This document shows positions 1-6,664 of a stretch of 6,664 bases of DNA, in pieces. This DNA comes from Pseudomonadota bacterium (GTDB lineage Bacteria; Pseudomonadota; Alphaproteobacteria; Sphingomonadales; Sphingomonadaceae), in contig JAEWKG010000301.1 of NCBI GenBank assembly GCA_023386135.1, forward strand, positions 1 to 6,664, read 5' to 3'. The translations under genes and the position numbers were made by a program. A model generated the notes under the pieces. That model saw nothing but the letters and a program-made list of their open reading frames with translations, had not been told where the DNA came from and ran no database searches. Each line of letters begins with the position of its first letter. Positions within the stretch are counted from its first letter, which is position 1.

Positions 1-1
1 C

Positions 2-496
2 GCCGCGCGGGCCGTATTGCCCGCCGGGCTGATCGCCGGCTTCATTGTCGGGGTCGTGTTGGGGGCGCTGGCGGCCGACAGCCGCGCGGACCGGCGCAAG
101 ACCCGCGTCCTCGCCCTCTGCCTGACACTGCTGGTCGTCGCCGCGCTGCTTGCACCGGTTTCACGCGCGGGCTTCCTCGGCGCCTCCGTGCTGGCGATGG
201 GCGCGCTCAACAACGTCTTCCGGCGCGACGGGGAGGTGGCGGTCGGAGTCACCTACATGACCGGGGCGCTGGTTAGATTCGGCCAGGGCCTCGCGGCCAA
301 AGTCAGCGGGCGCGAGGCGACCGGCCGACTGAGCGCGGGCCTGCTGTGGCTGGGGCTGGCGGCGGGTGCGACCGCCGGCTCGCTCGCATTTGCGAACGCC
401 CGCGCGCCCGCTCCGTGGATCGCGGTTGCGGGTGCGCTGGCGCTGCTGTTCGCGGCGTGGCGCATCGAGCGCACTCCCGCTCAGTCGGCGAGCTGA
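2..496 (+). CDS. DUF1275 / YoaK-type integral membrane protein, C-terminal part (5' end outside window)
   Basis: The reading frame is open from the left edge to TGA at 494-496, giving about 164 visible residues; a TTG at 17 is a possible start codon but the frame stays open upstream, so this is treated as a truncated gene. It is an inner-membrane protein of unknown function. Hydrophobic segments lie at about nt 17-76, 107-163, 170-215, 332-394 and 410-466, separated by a basic loop (DSRADRRKTR, nt 77-106). The stretch ALNNVFRRDGE at nt 203-235, followed by a VTYMTGAL motif, is characteristic of the DUF1275 (YoaK) family as I remember it. Family members usually have about 200-240 residues, so perhaps one or two N-terminal helices are missing. 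The gene converges on the DUF167 gene and overlaps its end by 16 bp. Family assignment is fairly secure; no substrate or transport activity can be inferred. Confidence 0.8.
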   Translation, partial: AARAVLPAGLIAGFIVGVVLGALAADSRADRRKTRVLALCLTLLVVAALLAPVSRAGFLGASVLAMGALNNVFRRDGEVAVGVTYMTGALVRFGQGLAAKVSGREATGRLSAGLLWLGLAAGATAGSLAFANARAPAPWIAVAGALALLFAAWRIERTPAQSAS

Positions 497-762
497 ACCA
501 GCTTTTCGCGCGAAGTTGCGCCGCGCAACAGGGTGACCCGTGAGCGCGGCACGCCAAGCGCACGCGCGAGCAGCGCCAGCACCGCTTCATTCGCCGCGCC
601 GCCATTGGGCCGGGCGCGTACTTTCACCGAGACCTTGCCGCCCGCCAGCGCGACCGCTTCTTCCCGTGCGCCCGGAGTCACCCGAAGGGCCAGCCTTCCC
701 TCGTCGTCGGCCAGGGCGCGGATAGCGGCCGGGTCCGGCAGCTCAGCTTTGGGGCGCACCAT
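481..762 (-). CDS. DUF167 (YggU) family small protein
   Basis: A 93-residue protein of the DUF167/YggU family, small cytoplasmic alpha/beta proteins without an established biochemical role. The signature is clear: LALRVTPGAR at residues 24-33, VKVRARPNGGAANEA at 46-60, then an LARALGV helix and the closing RVTLLRGATSREK at 75-87. The usual family form reads roughly TPGAR...APPxDGKAN...LGVxKSxVxLxxGxxSRxK, so only the central glycine/asparagine loop is diverged here. I chose ATG at 760-762 because it gives the normal family length. A longer in-frame version from 789 or 849 would add arginine-rich residues that look like the opposite reading of the neighbouring gene. No good Shine-Dalgarno sequence precedes the start; the first 20 bp overlap the end of the carbonic anhydrase-like gene, so coupled translation is likely. 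It is the last gene of the minus-strand block. Confidence 0.85.
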   Translation of the reverse strand: MVRPKAELPDPAAIRALADDEGRLALRVTPGAREEAVALAGGKVSVKVRARPNGGAANEAVLALLARALGVPRSRVTLLRGATSREKLVQLAD

Positions 763-1308
763 CGATCGCCGCGCGGTGCGCCCGCGCATTCTCGACGTAG
801 TGCGCGACGCCCATGCGCATGCCGGCGACTGCCATGTCGTCGAGGTCACGCATCTTGCGCGCGGGGCGGCCGCCCCACAGTTCCCGCTCGCCCATGACCT
901 TGCGCTCGGTCAGCATCGCGCCCGCGGCGAGCATCGCGTCCGGGCCGATCACCGCTTTGTTCATCGCGATGGCGCCGAGGCCGACGAAGCCGCGGTTCTC
1001 GATCCGGCAGCCGTGCAGCATGACCATGTGGCCCACCAGCACATCGTTGCCGATCAGCAGCGGTGAGCCGTCGGAGTCGCCCGGCCGCGCAGGGTCGCAA
1101 TGGAGGACGCTGCCATCCTGGATGTTGGTCCGCTCGCCGATGACGATCCGGCTGACATCGGCGCGTAGCACGCAGTTGTACCACACGCTCGAATTGGCGC
1201 CGATGGTCACGTCGCCGATGATCGTGCAGCCCGGCGCGATGAACGCGCTGTCGTCGATCTGCGGGGTCCTTCCGTGGATTGAGACGATGCGGACGCCGGG
1301 ACGGTCGA

Positions 1309-1312
<4 letters not shown>
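743..1312 (-). CDS. Gamma-class carbonic anhydrase-like protein (PaaY/YrdA type)
   Basis: A 189-residue left-handed beta-helix (hexapeptide repeat) protein. Successive I/V-x-x-x-x-x repeats run from about residue 23 to 135, for example FIAPGCTIIGDVTIGANSSV at 24-43. The three expected metal-binding histidines of gamma carbonic anhydrases are present: His71 in SVLH, and His95 and His100 in VGHMVMLH. Arg50, Asp52 and Gln65 also match conserved active-site positions of the family. The protein lacks the long acidic loop of the archaeal Cam enzyme, which places it with the PaaY/YrdA/CaiE-like group, where carbonic anhydrase activity is variable and other roles exist. The C-terminal GERELWGGRPARKMR (141-155) and HYVENARAHR (171-180) are typical of this group. 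The start is ATG at 1310-1312, sharing ATGA with the GNAT stop and preceded by a good Shine-Dalgarno (GGGAGA). Fold and metal site are firm; activity on CO2 is inference. Confidence 0.9.
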
Positions 1313-1850
<538 letters not shown>

Positions 1851-1854
<4 letters not shown>

Positions 1855-2846
1855 GCGCCGAGCAGCCGTGCCGCGTGCGCCGCGTGGTAGGTCAGCACGC
1901 CCGAGCAGCCCGCGCGCTTGAACGCGGTCAGCGTTTCCAACACCAGCGCGTCGCGGTCACCCGCGCCGGCCGCGGCGGCGGCCTCGATCATCGCGTACTC
2001 GCCGCTCACCTGGTAGGCGAACACCGGCACTTCGAACCGCTCCTTCACTCGCCGCACGATGTCGAGGTAGGGCAGGCCCGGCTTGACCATCACGCTGTCC
2101 GCCCCCTCGGCGAGGTCGAGCGCGACTTCGCGCAAGGCTTCCTCGGCGTTGCCCGGGTCCATCTGGTACGACTTCTTGTCGCCCTTGAGCAGCCCGCCCG
2201 AGCCGACCGCGTCGCGGAAGGGGCCGTAGAACGCGCTCGCGTACTTGGCAGCGTAGGCCATGATCTGGACGTTGTGGTGGCCGCCCATCTCCAGCGCCAT
2301 GCGGATCGCGCGCACGCGCCCGTCCATCATGTCGGAGGGCGCGATGATGTCGGCGCCGGCTTCGGCCTGGTTGATCGCCTGGTCGACCAGCACCGCGACG
2401 GTATCGTCGTTGGTGACATAGCCCGACGCATCGATCAGCCCGTCCTGCCCGTGGCTGGTGTAGGGATCGAGCGCCACATCGGTCAGCACGCCGATGTCGC
2501 TGCCGACCGCATCCTTGATCGCCTTGATTGCCCGGCACATCAGATTGTCGGGATTGAGCGCCTCGGCCCCGTCATCGCTGCGCAGCGTTCGGGGGGTGTT
2601 CGGGAACAATGCGAGGCAGGGAACACCCAGATCAAGCGCTTCCTTCGCACGCTTGGCGATCCCGTCGACCGACCAGCGCGACACTCCCGGCAGCGATCCG
2701 ATTGGCTCCTCCACCCCCGAACCGTCGGTGACGAACAGCGGCCAGATGAGGTCGGCGGGCGTCAGCACCGTCTCGCGGTGCAGCGCGCGGCTCCACCCGG
2801 CGGAACGCGTGCGGCGAAGGCGGAGGTTGGGATAGGCGGCGGTCAT
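1851..2846 (-). CDS. hemB: Porphobilinogen synthase (delta-aminolevulinic acid dehydratase)
   Basis: Condenses two molecules of 5-aminolevulinate to porphobilinogen, an early cytoplasmic step of heme and other tetrapyrrole synthesis. The 331-residue length is normal. Both Schiff-base lysines are visible: Lys201 in YAAKYASAFYGPFR and Lys255 in SVMVKPGLPYLD. SDMMDGRV (171-178), the YQMDPGN segment (227-233) and SGEYAM (281-286) are family hallmarks. The metal loop reads DVALDPYTSHGQDG (123-136). The three cysteines of Zn-type enzymes are replaced by Ala125, Asp127 and Asp135, as in plant and many alphaproteobacterial and Pseudomonas enzymes, so dependence on Mg rather than catalytic Zn is expected. 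Arg239, Asp244 and Glu247 (REVALDLAEGAD) fit the allosteric Mg site of that class. The start ATG at 2844-2846 gives the usual N-terminus (NLRLRRTR) but has no Shine-Dalgarno; a small hairpin covers that position. It lies 37 bp after the M23 gene and is probably co-transcribed with it. Confidence 0.97.
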
Positions 2847-2866
2847 CGGGGCCGCTGTTGCCCCAA
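2846..2866 (-). promoter_or_regulatory. Small hairpin covering the hemB translation start
   Basis: On the minus strand the 17 nt at 2848-2864 read GGGGC-AACAGCG-GCCCC, a perfect 5-bp G/C stem with a 7-nt loop. One U-G and one U-A pair can extend it to 2846-2866, taking in the A of the hemB start codon. It occupies the place where a Shine-Dalgarno sequence would normally lie. No T-run follows it, so it is not a classical terminator. The structure is visible in the sequence; any regulatory role is conjecture. Confidence 0.35.
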
Positions 2867-2883
2867 ACCGCGCCGCCAGGCAA

Positions 2884-4518
2884 TCAGTGCGGGCCGGCGG
2901 GCTCCAGCCGGTCGATCTCGCGCGACGGCTCCAGCGCCTTGCTCTCAGCCACGCTCGCGCCGAGCGGGTTGAGCGCCGCGCCGACCGGCGTGGTCTTGAG
3001 CTGCGCCAGCACGCTGCGGAACCGCGTCAGGTTGGCGCCCGACAGCAGCGCGCGGGTGACGAACGCGACGCTCGCCGGATTGATCGCTTGGCCATTGCGA
3101 TACATCTCGTAGTGGAGGTGCGCGCCGGTCGAGAGGCCGGTGGTCCCGACGTAGCCGATCACCTGCCCGCGCCGCACCTGCTGTCCCGCGCTGACCGCCA
3201 TCTGGCTCATGTGGCAATAGCGGGTGGCGAGGCCCGCCGCATGCTGCAGCTTGACCGCGTTGCCGCAGCCGCCCGCGCGGCCCGCGGACAGCACGTAGCC
3301 GTCGGTCACCGCGTGGATCGGCTCGCCATAGGCGGCGTGGAAGTCCATCCCCGCATGGCGGCGCACGTAGCCGAGGATCGGATGGCGGCGCATGCCGAAG
3401 CCCGAAGTGACCCGGCCCGGGACCGGAGCCAGCAGCCCGCTGGTCTGTTCGCCGACGCCCGAGGCTTCGTAGAACTGGTCACCGCTGCCCCAGCGCATCA
3501 GCTGGGTCTTGGGCTTACCGCCGCGGTCGATGCCGGCGTAAAGCAGTTGCCCGACCTGCCGCTCGCCGGTCGCTGCGCGGCGGTACGATACGATCATGTC
3601 GAAGGTGTCGGTGGGCAGCACGCCGCTGTCGAGATCGACCTGGGTGCCAAGCTGCTGGAGGTACTGCTGCACCGCGCTCGCCGGGGCGCCTGCAGCGCGC
3701 ATCGCGCGGTAGAGGCTGCTGCCCGCGACGCCGCGAATGCGCAGCGGGGTGGCATCGACGCGGATCGGCTTGCGGGTGATCGCGAGGCCGCCGCCGCTGC
3801 GCTCGATCTCCAGCGCAAGGTCGAACCGCGCGCGGAACGAAAGATTGTCGAGCGGGCGCGGCTGGTCGACTCCGGGCCGGCGGCCGAGCCTAATGTCGAC
3901 CTGCGTGCCCGGCGCGATGTCACCGAGGCCGACGTTCTGGGCGATCATGCTCTCGACCCGCGCCGCGTCGCCGGCGCCGATCCCGGCGCGCTGCAGCATC
4001 CGCCCGAAGCTGTCGCCGCGCGCGAGGGTGGCAACGAACTCGATCGTCGGGCGCTCCGGCGCGGCGCGCAGCGGCACCACCGCGGGCGTCGCGCCCATGT
4101 GCCGCCCGCTGTCGGCGCCGAGGCCGAGCGGCATGATCATCTGGCTGCGGAATTCGTCGCGCACTTCGCTGTCGACCCGCGTCGCCGGCGCCGCCTCGAG
4201 CGGGGCGAAACCCGGCCAGAAGGCGAGACTGAAGGCACTGAGGCCGAGGAAGGTGCCCAAGCCCCGGAACCAGCGGCGGCTGCCGATCGCCTCGGCGAGA
4301 TCGGGCGCGAGGTCCGCACGGTCGAGGCGCCGCTCGGCGCGCATCCGCCAGGCTTCCACCCGCTCAAGGAGTGCACGGCCCTGCTGGCGCCAGCCCGGCT
4401 CGCTCTCGCGGACCATCTGCGCGTGCGTGAGCGCGGCGGCGCGCCACCCGGGCACGCCGTCCGCGGGGCCGTGCCCCGAATGCTCATTGTCGCGCGACTG
4501 GAACAGCGCGGCCTCCAC
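2884..4518 (-). CDS. Membrane-anchored M23 family metallopeptidase (MepM/ShyA-like peptidoglycan DD-endopeptidase)
   Basis: A 544-residue predicted murein hydrolase. Residues 1-82 are hydrophilic and probably cytoplasmic. One hydrophobic segment follows at about 83-104 (WFRGLGTFLGLSAF...), placing the rest in the periplasm. Residues about 159-350 resemble the two domains before the catalytic domain of MepM/ShyA/Csd3-type enzymes (FVATLARGDSFGRMLQRAG; SLYRAMRAAGAP; ASGVGEQTSGLLAPVPG). The LytM domain spans about 362-485, with all active-site residues present: zinc ligands His388 and Asp392 (HAGMD) and His469, plus catalytic His436 (RYCHMS) and His467 (HLH). It is therefore expected to be active, probably cutting peptide crosslinks. 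A 45-60 residue tail after the domain is unassigned. Cys418 and Cys435 flank one hairpin. The start is uncertain: GTG at 4516-4518 is the most upstream start seen before an in-frame stop at 4588-4590, but lacks a Shine-Dalgarno; GTG at 4455 or ATG at 4416 are alternatives. It is the first gene of the probable hemB operon. Confidence 0.9.
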   Translation of the reverse strand: MEAALFQSRDNEHSGHGPADGVPGWRAAALTHAQMVRESEPGWRQQGRALLERVEAWRMRAERRLDRADLAPDLAEAIGSRRWFRGLGTFLGLSAFSLAFWPGFAPLEAAPATRVDSEVRDEFRSQMIMPLGLGADSGRHMGATPAVVPLRAAPERPTIEFVATLARGDSFGRMLQRAGIGAGDAARVESMIAQNVGLGDIAPGTQVDIRLGRRPGVDQPRPLDNLSFRARFDLALEIERSGGGLAITRKPIRVDATPLRIRGVAGSSLYRAMRAAGAPASAVQQYLQQLGTQVDLDSGVLPTDTFDMIVSYRRAATGERQVGQLLYAGIDRGGKPKTQLMRWGSGDQFYEASGVGEQTSGLLAPVPGRVTSGFGMRRHPILGYVRRHAGMDFHAAYGEPIHAVTDGYVLSAGRAGGCGNAVKLQHAAGLATRYCHMSQMAVSAGQQVRRGQVIGYVGTTGLSTGAHLHYEMYRNGQAINPASVAFVTRALLSGANLTRFRSVLAQLKTTPVGAALNPLGASVAESKALEPSREIDRLEPAGPH

Positions 4519-4639
4519 ACAGCTTGCGCGAGCGGCGATCCCGCGCTGCCCGCACGTTTTCTCTGCCCGAACGAAGTTAATGACGGCCTAATTTTTCAGT
4601 CGGTTGCGACGCTGCGCCCCCGGTGCCACATTGGCGGGC
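4519..4639. promoter_or_regulatory. Divergent intergenic region between the M23 peptidase and helicase genes
   Basis: The only sizeable non-coding gap in the window (121 bp) separates two genes facing away from each other, so it should hold promoters for both. An A/T-richer patch lies at about 4570-4605 in otherwise very GC-rich DNA, with in-frame stops for both genes at 4588-4591. Towards the helicase, TTGCGA (4604-4609) and CACATT (4627-4632) are spaced by 17 bp, but the -10 match is poor (3 of 6). I found no convincing promoter pair towards the M23 gene and no clear operator repeat. The presence of promoters is inferred from gene layout; the exact boxes are weak. Confidence 0.45.
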
Positions 4640-6664
4640 GTGACGATCAAGGCGGTCCTCGGACCCACCAACACCGGCAAGACGCACCTCGCGATCGAGC
4701 GGATGTGCGGCCACTCCTCGGGCGCGATCGGCTTCCCGCTGCGGCTGCTGGCGCGCGAGGTGTACGACCGCGTGGTCCGTCTTAAGGGCGAGAAGGCGGT
4801 GGCGCTGATCACCGGCGAGGAGCGGATCGAGCCCAAGGACGCGCGCTATTTCTGCTGCACGGCGGAGGCGATGCCGCGGCTGGGGGGAGGGCACGCATTC
4901 GTCGCGCTCGACGAAGCGCAACTCGCCGCCGACCGCGAGCGGGGGCACGTGTTCACCGACCGTTTCCTGCATGCACGCGGGCGTGAGGAGACGATGCTGC
5001 TCGGCTCCTCGACGCTCGAACCGATGGTCAAGGCGCTGATCCCCAAGGCGGAGATCGTCACCCGCCCGCGCTTCTCCACCCTGACCCATGCCGGCGCGAA
5101 GAAGTTGAGCCGCCTGCCGCCGCGCAGCGCGGTGGTCGCGTTTTCGACCGAGCAGGTTTACGCCGTGGCGGAGATGCTGCGGCGGTTTCGCGGCGGCGCG
5201 GCGGTGGTGATGGGCGGCCTCTCGCCCGAGACGCGCAACAAGCAGGTCGCGCTGTTCCAGTCGGGCGAGGTCGATTACATCGTCGCCACCGATGCGATCG
5301 GTATGGGCCTCAACCTCGACGTGACGCATGTCGCGTTCGCCGGCCTCAGCAAGTTCGACGGAGTGCGCCAGCGCCGGCTGACCCCGCCCGAGATGGCGCA
5401 GATCGCCGGGCGCGCGGGACGGCACCAGCAGGACGGCAGCTTCGGCACGCTCTCGGGGATGGGAGGGACCAATCCCGAATTCACCGACGAAGAAGTCTAC
5501 GCGATCGAGGAGCACCGCTTCGCCCCGCTGACCGCGCTCTACTGGCGCGAGGCGGAGCCGCGGTTCGACAGCGTTGCCACGCTGATCGCCGATCTCGAAT
5601 CCGCCCCGCCCGAGCCGGGGCTGGTGCGTGCGCCCGAAGCGGTCGATCTCGCGGTGCTCAAGCGGCTGGCGGAGGATCCGGCCGCGGCCGATGTGCGCGG
5701 GCCGCGCATGGTGCGGCGCTTGTGGGAGGCATGCAGCCTGCCCGATTTCCGACAGAGCGGACCTGATACTCACGCGCGGTTCGTCGCGCGGCTGTGGCAG
5801 GATCTGCGCCACGGGCACTTGGGCGCGGACTACGTCGCCGCGCGCATCGCCGAGCTCGACCGGCCGCAGGGGGACATCGACACGCTGCAAGGGCGTATCG
5901 CCGCGATCCGATCTTGGGCATACATCGCCCAGCGCCCCGACTGGGTACTGGCGCGCGATGAGATGGCCGCCCGCGCCCGCGCGGTCGAGGCCCGCCTGTC
6001 CGACGCGCTCCACGCGCGGCTGACCGAGCGGTTCGTCAACCGGAGGACCACGATCCTGATGAAGAGCATCGGCAACGACGCGGCGCTGCTGCCGGTTTCC
6101 CTCGGCGAGGGTGACGTCGTGACGGTAGAGGACGAGCCGATCGGCCACCTCGACGGCTTCCGCTTCGTGGTCGACGCCAAAGCCAACCACAGTGACCGGC
6201 GCATGCTGCTCGCCGCGGCGGAGAAGGCCTTGCCGCGCCTGCTGGCCGAGCGGGCGCGCGCGGTTGCGGCCGATCCGGCGTTCGAGCTCGTCGCCGGCGA
6301 AGTGCGTTGGCAAGGCAGGCCGATGGCGCACCTCGAGCCGGGCCCGGCGGCGACGCGGCCGAAGATAATCCCGACGCGCGAGCTGGCCGCGATCCCCGAG
6401 AACGAACGGCAGGCGCTGCTCGGTGCGATCGAGACCTGGCTCGCCGCACGCCTTTCGCCGCTCGCCCCGCTGACCGCGCTGGAGGCCGCGACGCGCGATC
6501 CCGCCGCCGGGAGTGAGGCGCGAGCTTTGCTGCTGGCGCTGATCGGCAGCCACGGCACGATCCAGCGCGACCGCGCCGGGATCGAGCACCTGCCGCGCGA
6601 ACTGCGGCCGTTCCTGCGCCGCCTTGGCGTCACCTTCGGCGCGCTCGACGTGTTCGCGCCCGCG
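4640..6664 (+). CDS. Suv3-like DEAD/DEAH-related helicase, 3' end outside window
   Basis: A superfamily 2 helicase related to the mitochondrial RNA helicase SUV3, open for 675 codons to the right edge. Motif I (Walker A) is GPTNTGKT at residues 8-15. GFPLRLLARE at 31-40 and LITGEERI at 56-63 are Suv3-type signatures. Motif II is DEAQ at 91-94 and motif III-like GSST is at 122-125. In the second RecA domain, ATDAIGMGLNLDV at 216-228 is motif V and QIAGRAGR at 254-261 is motif VI. Residues from about 300 on form the helical C-terminal region seen in alphaproteobacterial relatives (RRLWEACSLPDFR at 359-371, LSDALHARLTERF at 453-465, LRRLGVTFGALDVF at 659-672). It should unwind RNA or DNA using ATP; the substrate is not known. 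GTG at 4640 is preferred because motif I then begins at residue 8 as expected; TTG at 4631 or 4604 is possible. No strong Shine-Dalgarno is seen. Probably some 100-250 residues are missing. Confidence 0.92.
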   Translation, partial: MTIKAVLGPTNTGKTHLAIERMCGHSSGAIGFPLRLLAREVYDRVVRLKGEKAVALITGEERIEPKDARYFCCTAEAMPRLGGGHAFVALDEAQLAADRERGHVFTDRFLHARGREETMLLGSSTLEPMVKALIPKAEIVTRPRFSTLTHAGAKKLSRLPPRSAVVAFSTEQVYAVAEMLRRFRGGAAVVMGGLSPETRNKQVALFQSGEVDYIVATDAIGMGLNLDVTHVAFAGLSKFDGVRQRRLTPPEMAQIAGRAGRHQQDGSFGTLSGMGGTNPEFTDEEVYAIEEHRFAPLTALYWREAEPRFDSVATLIADLESAPPEPGLVRAPEAVDLAVLKRLAEDPAAADVRGPRMVRRLWEACSLPDFRQSGPDTHARFVARLWQDLRHGHLGADYVAARIAELDRPQGDIDTLQGRIAAIRSWAYIAQRPDWVLARDEMAARARAVEARLSDALHARLTERFVNRRTTILMKSIGNDAALLPVSLGEGDVVTVEDEPIGHLDGFRFVVDAKANHSDRRMLLAAAEKALPRLLAERARAVAADPAFELVAGEVRWQGRPMAHLEPGPAATRPKIIPTRELAAIPENERQALLGAIETWLAARLSPLAPLTALEAATRDPAAGSEARALLLALIGSHGTIQRDRAGIEHLPRELRPFLRRLGVTFGALDVFAPA

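Noticed and set aside
763..849. Longer N-terminus for the DUF167 protein, starting at 849 or 789
   Set aside because: The added residues are Ser/Thr/Arg-rich and unlike the family, and would extend the overlap with the carbonic anhydrase-like gene to about 100 bp. The ATG at 762 gives the normal length.
2848..2864. Reading the G/C hairpin between the M23 gene and hemB as a Rho-independent terminator
   Set aside because: The stem is only 5-7 bp and no T-run follows on either strand. It also abuts the hemB start codon.
1875..2972. A 365-codon open frame on the plus strand opposite hemB
   Set aside because: It is a codon-aligned shadow of hemB with low-complexity composition. The hemB frame is unambiguous, with both catalytic lysines.
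2887..4785. A 632-codon open frame on the plus strand opposite the M23 peptidase and running into the helicase start
   Set aside because: It is exactly antisense and codon-aligned to the M23 gene, is Arg/Ala/His-rich and lacks recognisable domains, while the sense frame has a complete LytM active site. Its 3' part also overlaps the helicase start in another frame.
4577..6589. A 670-codon open frame on the minus strand opposite the helicase
   Set aside because: It is codon-aligned with the helicase, so it stays open simply because TTA, CTA and TCA codons are rare in this GC-rich gene. The translation is rich in Arg, Gln, His and Asp, shows no family motif, and the sense strand has every helicase motif.

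Overview
The window is GC-rich (by eye about 70% GC) chromosomal DNA with a strong G/C third-position bias. The protein families and their order suggest an alphaproteobacterium, most likely of the Sphingomonadales (Sphingomonas/Erythrobacter type). The clues are the hemB leader region, a Mg-type HemB metal site, and a Suv3-like helicase of the kind common in alphaproteobacteria. The taxonomic call is inference from remembered family resemblance, not a search.

Layout. At the left edge, the end of a plus-strand DUF1275/YoaK-type membrane protein (1-496) converges on a minus-strand block and overlaps its last gene by 16 bp. The block fills 481-4518 and, in transcription order (right to left), encodes: a membrane-anchored M23 metallopeptidase of the MepM/ShyA type; porphobilinogen synthase (hemB); a RimJ/RimL-like GNAT acetyltransferase; a gamma-class carbonic anhydrase-like protein; and a small DUF167 (YggU) protein. 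Junctions are very tight: 37 bp between M23 and hemB, 4-bp ATGA overlaps at hemB/GNAT and GNAT/gamma-CA, and a 20-bp overlap at gamma-CA/DUF167. This points to one operon with translational coupling. Across a 121-bp divergent gap (4519-4639), a plus-strand Suv3-like helicase starts with GTG and runs off the right edge still open after 675 codons.

How the genes work together. The content is housekeeping: envelope remodelling (M23), tetrapyrrole synthesis (hemB), RNA/DNA unwinding (helicase), plus small enzymes of unknown substrate. Nothing indicates a shared pathway beyond co-transcription. There is no sign of mobile elements, CRISPR, tRNA/rRNA, phage or defence genes. I found no convincing new system. 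The items most worth a second look are a small hairpin sitting on the hemB start codon, a possible disulfide beside the M23 active site, the Zn-to-Mg metal-site change in HemB, and the weakly signposted GTG starts either side of the divergent promoter region.
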